In this document: one piece after another, positions 24,496 through 33,116 of the stretch
How the letters are laid out: each line of letters opens with the position of its first letter
Position numbering within the stretch: position 1 is the first letter of the stretch
Assembly: GCF_033542235.1 (NCBI RefSeq)
Contig: NZ_JAWRCU010000019.1
Location: 1-64,000 of the forward strand
Direction of reading: 5' to 3'
DNA length: 64,000 nt
DNA from: JAWRCU01 sp033542235
GTDB taxonomy: Bacteria > Pseudomonadota > Alphaproteobacteria > Rhizobiales > Rhizobiaceae
The notes under the pieces: model-generated
Told to the model about the DNA's origin: nothing
The model's input: only the letters and a program-made list of their open reading frames with translations
Database searches by the model: none
Made by a program: the position numbers and the translations under genes

Positions 24496-24607
24496 CTTGT
24501 AGGATGCGTGCCTTGGCCTGGAGTCGGAAGACCGCACCATACACGCGAGACCGGCAGCACGACACCACAGTCTCAACTGCCCGAGACAATGAAGCTGGCT
24601 TCCTGCC

Positions 24608-25501
24608 TCAGCGCGCAGGGGCCGTGAGGTCTTTGCGGGCGCCATCCGCAGTCGCCAGCACGCCGTAGAGATCGGGGCGGCGATCGCGGAAGAGACCCCA
24701 GGCGGCGCGCTCCTGTCGCATTGCCGCGCGATCGAAGCGAGCGGTGAGCACGGCCTCGCCTTCGCGAGAAGCCGAGGCGAGGAGCTCGCCGAAGGGGCCG
24801 GCGATGAAGGACGAGCCGTAATAGCTTTGCGTCCTGCCGCCGACGCTCTCCGTGCCGATGCGGTTGGCGGCTGCGACAGGCATGACGTTGGCGCCGGCAT
24901 GGCCGCGCATGGTGATGCGCCAATGCTCCATGGAATCGAAGTCGGGTCGTCCGGGCTCGGAACCGATCGCTGTCGGGTAGAGCAGGAACTCGGCGCCCAT
25001 CAGGGCCATGGCGCGCGCGGCCTCGGGGAACCATTGGTCCCAGCAGATGCCGACGCCGATTGCGCCGAAGCGTGTCGGCCAGACCCGGAAACCGGTGTCG
25101 CCCGGGTTGAAGTAGTATTTCTCCGAATAGCCGGGACCGTCGGGGATGTGCGACTTGCGATAGACGCCGAGCATGTCGCCGCGATCATCGACGATCACCA
25201 CCGAATTGAAACAGGCCTGGTTGCGGCGCTCGAAGAACGAGACCGGGATCACCACGCCGAGCTCGGCAGCGAGCCTCTGCATGGCCGCTACGATCGGGTG
25301 CCCGTCGAGCGGCCTGGCGCGACGGAAATGCTCCGGCGATTCCTCCTGGCAGAAATAGAGCCCCTCGAAAAGCTCCTGCACCAGCACGATGTTGGCTCCC
25401 TCACGCGCGGCTTCGCGGACCAGCCTGCCAGCGGTCGCAAGATTCTCGCCTTGATCGTCGCTGCAGGCGAACTGGACGACACCAAGCGTAACTTCGTTCA
25501 T
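24608..25501 (-). CDS. aguB: Carbon-nitrogen hydrolase, N-carbamoylputrescine amidase-like
   Basis: A 297-residue nitrilase-superfamily amidohydrolase. The catalytic triad is Glu43 (VQELFEG), Lys116 (YRKSHIPDGPGYSEKYYF) and Cys153 (GICWDQWFPEAAR). These motifs and the length match AguB, which releases putrescine, CO2 and ammonia from N-carbamoylputrescine in the agmatine route. Start chosen at the ATG at 25501; an in-frame GTG lies at 25513. No agmatine deiminase is nearby, but two polyamine-type importers and an acetylpolyamine amidohydrolase lie within 20 kb. Confidence 0.85.
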   Translation of the reverse strand: MNEVTLGVVQFACSDDQGENLATAGRLVREAAREGANIVLVQELFEGLYFCQEESPEHFRRARPLDGHPIVAAMQRLAAELGVVIPVSFFERRNQACFNSVVIVDDRGDMLGVYRKSHIPDGPGYSEKYYFNPGDTGFRVWPTRFGAIGVGICWDQWFPEAARAMALMGAEFLLYPTAIGSEPGRPDFDSMEHWRITMRGHAGANVMPVAAANRIGTESVGGRTQSYYGSSFIAGPFGELLASASREGEAVLTARFDRAAMRQERAAWGLFRDRRPDLYGVLATADGARKDLTAPAR

Positions 25502-25565
25502 TTCCGCCGCCACTCAGCAACCCCCAAGCTTCAGCCAAACAGAACCGACAACGTTCCGCGTGTCG

Positions 25566-26105
25566 TCATTTGCCGGACAGGTTCGCCAGAACACCTCTCT
25601 CCATCAGCCACTTCGTGCCGCGAGGCCAGGAGTAGTTCGCTCCCATGCGCAAACCTGTGTAGCCGACGGCTACAGGGGCGCCCGTGTTCGCGTCAACGAC
25701 CTTGATGAGCATCTCGTATTCTGTCCGGCTGATCCTGTTCACCACACCGGTCATGGCGAGCTGGCCGCCGAGTTTCGAGGCGATGCCGGCCTCGCAGCCG
25801 TAGCAACTCCGCAATTCGCCCGCCTTGGCGATTTCCGCGGCGGCCGCCGCTGCGTCCACAATCCTGTAGCTTCCCGCCTTTGCCAGGTAATCCTTGGCCA
25901 CCTGGGTGGACTCCGCCAGGTACTGTTTATCCCGGTCGTCGCGGGGAATGATTCCTGCGCCGGCGCTCGAATCCATCATCTCGAAGTTGAAGACGACGAT
26001 GTTCCTGGTCGATTCCGCCGCGACCGCGGCGGAAAGGCCCGCCATCAATAGAACGCCGACAAGGAGTGACCCTGTCAGGAAGGGGAGGGGAGTTCTTTGG
26101 GTCAT
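25566..26105 (-). CDS. Exported DUF3280/DUF2380-like protein
   Basis: A 179-residue protein with a signal peptide (about 1-30, ending AAVAA). The mature part starts NIVVFNFEMMDSSAG and contains a Cys pair (SCYGCEAGIASKLGG) and VVNRISRTEYEMLIKVVDANTG, the pattern of small periplasmic proteins of unknown function in the DUF3280/DUF2380 group. The family assignment is from memory of the pattern, not a search. AAGGA precedes the ATG by about seven bases. Confidence 0.65.
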   Translation of the reverse strand: MTQRTPLPFLTGSLLVGVLLMAGLSAAVAAESTRNIVVFNFEMMDSSAGAGIIPRDDRDKQYLAESTQVAKDYLAKAGSYRIVDAAAAAAEIAKAGELRSCYGCEAGIASKLGGQLAMTGVVNRISRTEYEMLIKVVDANTGAPVAVGYTGLRMGANYSWPRGTKWLMERGVLANLSGK

Positions 26106-26297
26106 GATCTTGTCCTTCTCTTCGCCTGTGCCTGAGAAGAAGCGAAACCCAAACTGAGATTTGTTCAGATGCAGGCCAAGCGGCCCAGTTGCATCTGACG
26201 CAACCTAGCACTGCTCTCGATCAGCGCCAATGAGCCGCTGGCACGAAGCTCGTCGGGCCCGGCGGCCGCAGGAAGAACGCTCAACCGAAATCGGGGA

Positions 26298-27068
26298 TTA
26301 CGGCGGCAGGATACGGAAGTCGGCCCCTTCCGGCAGAAGTTGTCCACCGTCCACCACGATCGTCGTGCCGGTGACATAGCTCGCGTCGTCCGAGGCGAGG
26401 AACAGGAAGGCATTGGCGACGTCACGGGGACTGCCAAGCCGCCCGAGCGGGATCGCATCCTCCATGGTCTTGATGAAAGCCGGGCCGCGATGCGCCTGGA
26501 TCCCCTCGGTCAGGATGTTTCCGGGTTCGACGCCGTTTACGGTGATGCCGTAGCCGGCGAATTCCAGAGCGGCCGAGCGGATGAAGCCGTTGATGCCGGC
26601 CTTGCTCGCGGCATAGTGACCGTGGCCGGGGCTCGTGACGTGCGGGCCGGTGATGGAGGAGGTGAAGAGCATTCGTCCCGAACGCTGCGCCTTCATCGGC
26701 GCGAGAGCGGCGCGTGCGGCGTTGAAGCAGCCGCGGAGATTGACGCCCATGACGCGGTCCCAATCCTCGGGGCTGGTGTTCTCGATGAGCTGCCAGGGAT
26801 AGATGCCGGCATTCTGGACGATGATATCCAGCCGGCCATGGCGCTCGATGGCCAGCCGGACAGCGGCTTCGGCGCTGGCCATTACTGATATGTCTGTGCG
26901 TATGAAAGCGGCGCCGAGTTCGCTCGCCGTCGCCTGCCCGGCTTCGTCCTCGCTGTCGGCCAGGGCGAGCCGCGCGCCTTCTTCGGCGAAACGCTGCGCA
27001 ATTCCCTTGCCGATCCCGCGCGCCGTGCCAATGATCAGGGCGACCTTGCCTTCGAGCCGTGCTGTCAT
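26298..27068 (-). CDS. Short-chain dehydrogenase/reductase
   Basis: A 256-residue SDR enzyme: cofactor loop GTARGIGKG near residue 14, Asp after beta-2 (ALADSEDE) suggesting NAD, NAGIYP, catalytic Ser in LFTSSITG and Tyr-Lys in YAASKAG. The start at 27068 overlaps the stop of the upstream permease gene (ATGA, 27065-27068), so it is coupled to a sugar importer and probably oxidises the imported sugar or polyol. The longer open frame to 27761 runs into the permease gene and is not real. Confidence 0.9.
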   Translation of the reverse strand: MTARLEGKVALIIGTARGIGKGIAQRFAEEGARLALADSEDEAGQATASELGAAFIRTDISVMASAEAAVRLAIERHGRLDIIVQNAGIYPWQLIENTSPEDWDRVMGVNLRGCFNAARAALAPMKAQRSGRMLFTSSITGPHVTSPGHGHYAASKAGINGFIRSAALEFAGYGITVNGVEPGNILTEGIQAHRGPAFIKTMEDAIPLGRLGSPRDVANAFLFLASDDASYVTGTTIVVDGGQLLPEGADFRILPP

Positions 27069-28060
27069 GCGAGCCTCTGCCTCAGCGTCTGCTTGAATGT
27101 GTCGAGGAGCACTGCCGCCAGCACCAGGAGCCCATGGATGACCTGGGTGGTGGTGGGAGGCAGGCCCATAAGGTTTATGGCGGTGTTGATCGAGGAGAGC
27201 AGCAGCACGCCTGCATAGACGCCCGGCAGCGAGCCGACGCCGCCCTTGAGGCTCACCCCTCCGATCACGACCGCCGCGAAGGCGTTGAAGAGTAGGCCGA
27301 CGCCGAGATTGGCGGTCGCGCCGGAGGTGCGGATGGCGAGCAGCCAGCCGGCCAGCCCGGCGATGGCCCCGGCAAGGATGAAGGCGATGATCAGGTTGCG
27401 ATTGACGCGGATGCCGGCGCGGAATGTCGCCGTCTGGTTGCCGCCGATCATCACCAGATGCCGGCCGAACGGCGTCTTGGAAAGGATGAAGGAGAAGACG
27501 ACGAAGCAGGCAATCGCGATCCAGGCGGTCAGCGGTAGGCCCAGCACCCTCTGGATGCCGAACCAGCGGATGGCCGGTGCGAGATCTTGTGCGGAGCGGC
27601 CGCCGGAGACGGCAAGCACCAGCCCGCGCACCCAGATGTAGGATGCCAGGGTGATGATGAAGGCGCTCATGTTGAGCTTGACAACGAACACACCGTTGAG
27701 CGCGCCGATCAAGCCCCCAACGGCGATGGCGATCAGCAGCGAGACGGGCACCATCAGCCACTCCGGGCTCAGCTTGATGCCGAGGCCGATGCCGGCCGAG
27801 CAGAACAGGATTCCGACCGCCATCGCCGCGAGCGCGGCGACGGATTCGACCGAGAGATCCATGTGGCCGGCGATGATGACCAGCGCCAGGCCGATCGACA
27901 TCACGCCGAGCACGCTGGAGGCTTCGATGATGTTGGCGAAGATGCCGAGCTGGAAATAGTTCGGCACGAAGATCGAAAAGATCGCCAGCACGAAAAGCAG
28001 CATGAACCAGACGAGGTTGTCCAGGACAAGCTCAAGGATGCGGCGTGTGCGTGGTTTCAT
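27065..28060 (-). CDS. Sugar ABC transporter permease (RbsC/FrcC family)
   Basis: A 331-residue multi-helix permease of the CUT2 family with the characteristic GHMDLSVESVAALAAM and AAVVIGGVSLKGGVGSLPGV segments. It forms the channel for the neighbouring binding protein and ATPase. I chose the ATG at 28060; an in-frame GTG at 28105 would add 15 residues. Translation of the SDR gene is coupled to its stop codon. Confidence 0.9.
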   Translation of the reverse strand: MKPRTRRILELVLDNLVWFMLLFVLAIFSIFVPNYFQLGIFANIIEASSVLGVMSIGLALVIIAGHMDLSVESVAALAAMAVGILFCSAGIGLGIKLSPEWLMVPVSLLIAIAVGGLIGALNGVFVVKLNMSAFIITLASYIWVRGLVLAVSGGRSAQDLAPAIRWFGIQRVLGLPLTAWIAIACFVVFSFILSKTPFGRHLVMIGGNQTATFRAGIRVNRNLIIAFILAGAIAGLAGWLLAIRTSGATANLGVGLLFNAFAAVVIGGVSLKGGVGSLPGVYAGVLLLSSINTAINLMGLPPTTTQVIHGLLVLAAVLLDTFKQTLRQRLA

Positions 28061-28130
28061 CGACCGTTCCGGATTGGGTGTGGACCGTTGACGTCCGGCG
28101 TTCACTGTCCGGAGCGAGAGCGGAGGATGC

Positions 28131-28153
28131 CGCGGCGCCTGGCTGGCGCCGCG
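28131..28153 (-). promoter_or_regulatory. Hairpin between binding-protein and permease genes
   Basis: CGCGGCGCC and GGCGCCGCG pair perfectly around TGGCT, in the 110-base gap before the permease gene. No T-run. It is the third binding-protein/permease hairpin in this window. Confidence 0.58.
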
Positions 28154-28170
28154 ACGCTGTCAAAGAGGCC

Positions 28171-29211
28171 TTACTGGACCGACTGCACCGTTTCGGTCGG
28201 CGGCTTCTGGTTGCCCCAGAAGGCCGGATTGTCGACATTCTCCTTGGTGATCGCGGCGCCGGGGATCTTGATGTTGGGTCCCCAGGATTCGATTGTCAGC
28301 ACCGAAGGCAAGCCCAGCACGTCATAATTGCCGGCCTTGATCTCCTGCTTGTTGACGACCTTGTCCATGAACATGGCGACGGCCGCGGCCTGCGCGTAGA
28401 GCGGCTGCTCCACCTCGACGTTGAGCCAACCCTTGCGAATGAGGTCGAGGCCGACCGGCGCGCCGTTGGAGCTCATCATCATGACGTCTCCCGGCTTCTT
28501 GCCGGCCGCCTCGAGCGACGCGACGGCGGCGACGGAAAGGTGTGCGGCGTGGCTGAAGATCAGGTCGATGTCAGGATTGGAGACGATATTGTCGGCGACG
28601 ATCGTGCCGGCGTTGCTCGCCTCCCATTGCGCGGCGGGGTGCGAGATGATGGTGACTTCCGGGAAGGCCTTCATCTTCTCCTCGAAGCCCTTCTGGATGT
28701 CGAGGGTGTAGGGATCGCCCGGATCGCCGAGCACTTGCAGGATCTTGCCCTTCACCGAACCATACTTCGCCTTCAACAGCTTCTCAGCCTGCTCGGCCGC
28801 GACATGACCGATCTCGACAGTGCCGGCAACCGAGGTGAAGTCCATCTGGGTCTCGGTGATCTGCCGGTCGAATATCACGACCGGAATGCCGGCGGCGCGC
28901 GCTGCCTCCACCGAAGGCTTCAGTGCGTTGAAGTCGACGGCGGCAAGGATGACGGCGGCCGGCTTCAGCGCGATCACGTCGTTCATCTGCGACTGCTGGG
29001 CGTCGGTCTTGTTGTCGGCATTGAGCGTCTTCATCTCGTAGCCGACCTGCTTCAGGAACATCTCCAGCGCGCTCACCGAGCCGGTCTGGAACTCGTCGAG
29101 CAGGGTGGGGACAAGATAATAGACCGTACCCTTCGACTGTGCGAAGGCCGGCGTCAGCATTGCAACTACCAATGCCAGAACGCCGAAGGCGGATAGTACC
29201 ATACGCTTCAT
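28171..29211 (-). CDS. Sugar ABC transporter substrate-binding protein (RbsB/FrcB-like)
   Basis: A 346-residue type I periplasmic binding protein. The signal peptide ends at PAFA (about residue 24). The fold shows KPAAVILAAVDFNALKPSVEAA, IPVVIFDRQI, and GDPGDPYTLDIQKGFEEKM, as in ribose/fructose binding proteins. GAGGAG lies about eight bases upstream of the ATG at 29211. Sugar not assignable from sequence. Confidence 0.9.
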   Translation of the reverse strand: MKRMVLSAFGVLALVVAMLTPAFAQSKGTVYYLVPTLLDEFQTGSVSALEMFLKQVGYEMKTLNADNKTDAQQSQMNDVIALKPAAVILAAVDFNALKPSVEAARAAGIPVVIFDRQITETQMDFTSVAGTVEIGHVAAEQAEKLLKAKYGSVKGKILQVLGDPGDPYTLDIQKGFEEKMKAFPEVTIISHPAAQWEASNAGTIVADNIVSNPDIDLIFSHAAHLSVAAVASLEAAGKKPGDVMMMSSNGAPVGLDLIRKGWLNVEVEQPLYAQAAAVAMFMDKVVNKQEIKAGNYDVLGLPSVLTIESWGPNIKIPGAAITKENVDNPAFWGNQKPPTETVQSVQ

Positions 29212-29244
29212 GTTCTCGCTCCTCTTATAAACCGGAACCCCTTG

Positions 29245-30018
29245 TTATGCCCGCTCGCCTGCCGGTCCGGCGCCGGCAAGGGTTTCCCCGGTGATCATGC
29301 CGATCACCGCGTCGGGACTTGTTTTTGATCGCGGCACGTCGCCTGCGACGACGCCCTGGCGGATCACCACGATCCGGTCGGCGACCTGGAAGGCCTGCTG
29401 CATGATATGCGTGATGATGATGACGCCGATCCCTTGTGCGGCGACCTGGCGGATCATGTCGAGCCCACGCCGAGTCTGCTCGACGCCAAGCGCGGCGAAC
29501 GGTTCGTCGAGCAGCACCAGCTTGCCGCCCCAGTGGACGAAGCGGTTGAGCTCGATCGCCTGCCTCTGGCCGCCCGAGAGATGCTCGACATTGGTGCGCA
29601 GCGACGGGATGCGCGTGCCGGCATTGGCCAGCGCCTTCGCCACCTCGCGCTCCATGGCGCCTTCGTCCAGGACCGGGACCCCGAGCACGCGGCGCGTGAT
29701 CTCGCGCCCCATGAAGAAGTTTGCGACCACGTCGACATTGGTGCAGAGCGACAGGTCCTGGTAGACGGTCTCGATGCCGGCGGCCTTGGCTTCGGCGGGG
29801 GTCTTGGCCAGGAACTCCTTGCCCTCGAAGAGCATGCGTCCCGATGTCGGATCGAGTCCGCCGGAGATGATCTTCACCAGCGTCGATTTGCCCGCGCCGT
29901 TGTCGCCGAGCAAGGCGACGACCTCGCCCTTGGCGATGGAGAAGGAGATGCCCTTGAGCGCTTCGATCGCGCCGTAATTCTTGCGGATGTCTTCCAAAAC
30001 GAGCAGTGGCGTTGTCAT
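29245..30018 (-). CDS. Sugar ABC transporter ATPase, single-domain (FrcA-like)
   Basis: A 257-residue ATPase with Walker A GDNGAGKST (38-46), signature LSGGQRQAIEL and Walker B LVLLDEPFAALG. RbsA/MglA-type partners of CUT2 permeases usually have two fused ATPase domains (~500 residues); this one has one, as in rhizobial FrcA, and would work as a homodimer. The start at 30018 overlaps the ROK gene stop as ATGA, so the frame extending to 30426 is overlap with that gene. Confidence 0.9.
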   Translation of the reverse strand: MTTPLLVLEDIRKNYGAIEALKGISFSIAKGEVVALLGDNGAGKSTLVKIISGGLDPTSGRMLFEGKEFLAKTPAEAKAAGIETVYQDLSLCTNVDVVANFFMGREITRRVLGVPVLDEGAMEREVAKALANAGTRIPSLRTNVEHLSGGQRQAIELNRFVHWGGKLVLLDEPFAALGVEQTRRGLDMIRQVAAQGIGVIIITHIMQQAFQVADRIVVIRQGVVAGDVPRSKTSPDAVIGMITGETLAGAGPAGERA

Positions 30019-31178
30019 GCAGCCATCTCCCTGCCGGAGCCGAGGACGTCGCGCTCGCGTTCGCCGACGAACATGTGGCCGAACCGCGGCGACAGCACGC
30101 CCGACACGGCAAGGGCCGCCGCCCCCCGCAGAACCGAGTGCTCGCCGCCCTGCGCGACGACCACGCGCGGTGCCTGGCGATCGCGCCGGGCGGCAATCGA
30201 GTTCGGCAGCTCGGCCGACAGCGCCGCCAGCCGCTCGAGCAAATGAGTTGAAGCAAGGCCGCCGAGCACGACGGTCTCGGGATCGAACAGGTTTTCGATC
30301 GTTGCGATGGCATTGCGGAAGATTGGCGTGACCGCCTTGAGCCAGGCCGCCTCGCCCGAGCCGGCGCGGCGCAAGGCGTCGAGCGACAGGTAACGTTCCA
30401 GGCAACCGCGATTGCCGCACGGGCATGGCTCGCCGTCGGGAACGACGGGGATATGGCCAATTTCGCCCGCATTGCCCCAGGCGCCACGCATCACCCTGCC
30501 TTCATGCACGAGTGCGCCGCCGAGGCCGACCCCGAAATACAGGTAGTAATATTCCGAAAAGCGCTTGCCGAGGCCGTAGAGATGCTCGCCGAGGGCGGCC
30601 GCGGCCATATCCGTTTCCAGGAATGCCGGAAGGCCGGTGATCTTGGCGAGGCGTTCCCTTATTGCGACGTTTTCCCAGCCGGCCATAGTGGTCGGGCCGA
30701 CGAAGCTCATGGAGTCCACGCCGAACGGTCCCGGCAATGCCATGCCGATGCCGAGCATGCGGCCATCCGGCCTGTGGCCGGCGAGCTTCGGGAGCATGGT
30801 TCCGATGATCTCGAAGGCAGCCGCGGGTGAGGCGTTGTCGACCGCCTGGCCGTCGCTGGCGATAACCTTTCCGCTCAGATCGATGAGAGCCGCGTTGACG
30901 CCGAGGGGCGTGATGTGGACGCCGATCGCAAACCCGCCTTCCGGATTGATCCTGAGCAGGGAGGGCGGCAAGCCGCGGCCCTTCGGCTCCTCGCGAAGCG
31001 ACACCAGGTAGCGCTGCTCCTCCAATTCGCGCACGATTGTGGAGACGGTTTGCACCGTCAGTCCCACCCGTTCGGCTATTTCGCCACGTGTCGTCGGCCC
31101 GTGCAGGCGCACGGCCTCGAGCACGATCCGGCGATTGTACGGGCGGCCGAAACCCTGATTGGTGCCTTTGAGTGTCAC
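30015..31178 (-). CDS. ROK-family transcriptional regulator
   Basis: A 387-residue NagC/XylR-type regulator. A winged helix-turn-helix (about 15-75: TTRGEIAERVGLTVQTVSTIVRELEEQ) precedes a ROK sugar-kinase-like domain with the zinc motif CPCGNRGCLERY. GTG start at 31178 after GGAGGAGG. It is the first gene of the operon it likely controls (ROK-ATPase-binding protein-permease-SDR), with translational coupling to the ATPase gene, so it should be autoregulated. The 205-base divergent gap to 31383 contains ACGTTACACGGG but no clear palindrome. Confidence 0.88.
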   Translation of the reverse strand: MTLKGTNQGFGRPYNRRIVLEAVRLHGPTTRGEIAERVGLTVQTVSTIVRELEEQRYLVSLREEPKGRGLPPSLLRINPEGGFAIGVHITPLGVNAALIDLSGKVIASDGQAVDNASPAAAFEIIGTMLPKLAGHRPDGRMLGIGMALPGPFGVDSMSFVGPTTMAGWENVAIRERLAKITGLPAFLETDMAAAALGEHLYGLGKRFSEYYYLYFGVGLGGALVHEGRVMRGAWGNAGEIGHIPVVPDGEPCPCGNRGCLERYLSLDALRRAGSGEAAWLKAVTPIFRNAIATIENLFDPETVVLGGLASTHLLERLAALSAELPNSIAARRDRQAPRVVVAQGGEHSVLRGAAALAVSGVLSPRFGHMFVGERERDVLGSGREMAA

Positions 31179-31383
31179 CGCTCCTCCTCCCGAGAACTAG
31201 ACGTTACACGGGGCCGCTATTTAGTCAAATGGATTTCAAAAATCTTCCGCGCTTGTCGCTGCGAGGACCGATCCTGGCAGAATAGAATTCCTCCGTCGCC
31301 TGTGGACATCGATGTTGTGATCCCTCAATCTTGCTTACGGGAACTGCAAGCGTCGCGAAGACGGCGAAACCTCCGGGGTGCGC

Positions 31384-32262
31384 ATGACCAAGGGATGGAC
31401 ATTGTACGATCCACGTCTGGCGTGGATGCTGGTCGCGCCGGTGCTGCTGCTGTTGATCTTTTTCCTGGTGCTGCCGATCGCCGTGATGGCGGTCTACACC
31501 TTCTTTACCTTCGTCACTGCCGGTGTCGAGAAAAGCACGCTGACGCTGGCGAACTGGCACGAGTTCCTCACCGACAGCTATTATCACGGCTTTCTGTTGA
31601 AGACGCTCCGCGTGGGAGCAATGACCGCCTTGATCTGCGGCATCCTCGGTTATTTCCCTGCCTATTTCATCTGGGCCACGACCTTCAGGCACAAGTGGCT
31701 GCTGCTGCTTCTGCTCATCGTGCCGTTCTGGATCAGCTTCACGATCCGCACGTTCTCCTGGATCAACATTCTGGGCGAGCAGGGCGTGATCAACGTCACG
31801 CTGATCAAGGTCGGCATCATCCACGAGCCGTTGCAGATGCTCTACACCGAAGGTGCGGTCGTCATGGGGCTGCTGCACTTCCTGCTGCCCTACATGATCC
31901 TCAACATCTATGTCAGCCTCGAGGGCATCGACCGCACGTTGATCGCCGCCGCGCGCTCAATGGGCTGCACGAGCGCACAGGCATTTCGCGAAGTCACGCT
32001 GCCGCTTTCGCTGCCCGGCCTTGCGGCCGGCCTGCTGCTCTGCTTCGTCCTGGCGGCGGGCAGCTATGTGACGCCGCAGCTGCTGGGCTCGGGCCGTGAT
32101 GCGCTGTTCGGCAATCTCATCTTCGACACGATCATGGGAGAGTTGAACTGGCCGATGGGCGCAACGCTTTCCATCGTTCTCTTTCTGGTGCTCGGCTGCT
32201 TCGCGGCCGTCTATACCCGCTTCATGGGCATGTCCCAGATCGTCAAAGGGCTTGGTGGGTGA
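31384..32262 (+). CDS. Polyamine-type ABC transporter permease (PotB-like), system 1
   Basis: About 292 residues, six helices, with the EAA loop AARSMGCTSAQAFREVTLPLSLPG of PotB/PotH permeases. An in-frame GTG at 31378 would add two residues. First gene of a B-C-D-A operon for uptake of a polyamine, opine or related cation. Confidence 0.88.
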   Translation: MTKGWTLYDPRLAWMLVAPVLLLLIFFLVLPIAVMAVYTFFTFVTAGVEKSTLTLANWHEFLTDSYYHGFLLKTLRVGAMTALICGILGYFPAYFIWATTFRHKWLLLLLLIVPFWISFTIRTFSWINILGEQGVINVTLIKVGIIHEPLQMLYTEGAVVMGLLHFLLPYMILNIYVSLEGIDRTLIAAARSMGCTSAQAFREVTLPLSLPGLAAGLLLCFVLAAGSYVTPQLLGSGRDALFGNLIFDTIMGELNWPMGATLSIVLFLVLGCFAAVYTRFMGMSQIVKGLGG

Positions 32263-32273
32263 GGTCTGGGCGG

Positions 32274-33116
32274 ATGAGTGAACGCAAGCGTGACGCGGAG
32301 GGCAGATGGGCCTGGCGGCTGACCGGCTTCATGACGTTGTGCGTCTATATCTTCATGTTCGCACCAATCGTCGCCACGGTGGTACTGTCGTTCAACTCCT
32401 CGATGTTCGGCGGCTTTCCGATGACCGGCTTCAGCCTGCAATGGTATGGCAAGCTGCTCCAGAACACGCAGGTGCTCGCCGCGTTCCGGACCTCGCTGTG
32501 GATCGCGCTCGTCACCGCGGTGGTCACCACCGCTGTCGGCGTGGCAGCCGCCTTCGCTTTGATACGCTTCGAATTCCCAGGAAAGCAGACGCTGAGCACG
32601 CTGGTCATCCTGCCGGCGCTGGTGCCTGAAACGATCCTCGGCGTCGGCCTTCTCGTGCTGATCAAGGCGGTCAACCAGCCTCGCTCGCTGCTCCTGCTGG
32701 TGCTCGGCCATATACTGCTTGCCGTACCCTACGTCGTGCTGATCGCTCAGGCGCGCATGGTTGGTATCCGGCGAGCCTATGAGGAGGCGGCGCTTTCGCT
32801 CGGCGCCTCGCGGTTTTCCACCTTCCGCGAGATCACCCTGCCTCTACTGATCCCGGCGGTGACGGCCGGTGCGCTGCTCGCCTTCACCATCTCCTTCGAC
32901 AACACTTCGGCCAGCCTGTTCTGGCGGCCCGCCGGCGTCGAGACGATGCCGACGCAGATCCTTTCCATGCTCAAGATATCGATCAGCCCCGAGATCAACG
33001 CGCTCGGCACGGTCATGATCGTTATGACCGTCGGCATTCCGCTCATAGGCGGATTGATCCTGCAAAGGCTGACGAGATTGGGAACACGCAGGAAACCAGT
33101 GGAGGAAGCACAATGA
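32274..33116 (+). CDS. Polyamine-type ABC transporter permease (PotC-like), system 1
   Basis: A 280-residue permease with an Arg-rich N-terminus, six helices and the EAA motif EAALSLGASRFSTFREITLPLLIP. The ATG at 32274 follows GAGG by nine bases. Its stop overlaps the start of the binding-protein gene (ATGA, 33113-33116). Confidence 0.88.
   Translation: MSERKRDAEGRWAWRLTGFMTLCVYIFMFAPIVATVVLSFNSSMFGGFPMTGFSLQWYGKLLQNTQVLAAFRTSLWIALVTAVVTTAVGVAAAFALIRFEFPGKQTLSTLVILPALVPETILGVGLLVLIKAVNQPRSLLLLVLGHILLAVPYVVLIAQARMVGIRRAYEEAALSLGASRFSTFREITLPLLIPAVTAGALLAFTISFDNTSASLFWRPAGVETMPTQILSMLKISISPEINALGTVMIVMTVGIPLIGGLILQRLTRLGTRRKPVEEAQ

Noticed and set aside
26298..27761. SDR enzyme with a long N-terminal extension
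   Set aside because: The extension overlaps the permease in another frame; the ATGA overlap at 27065-27068 gives a normal 256-residue SDR.
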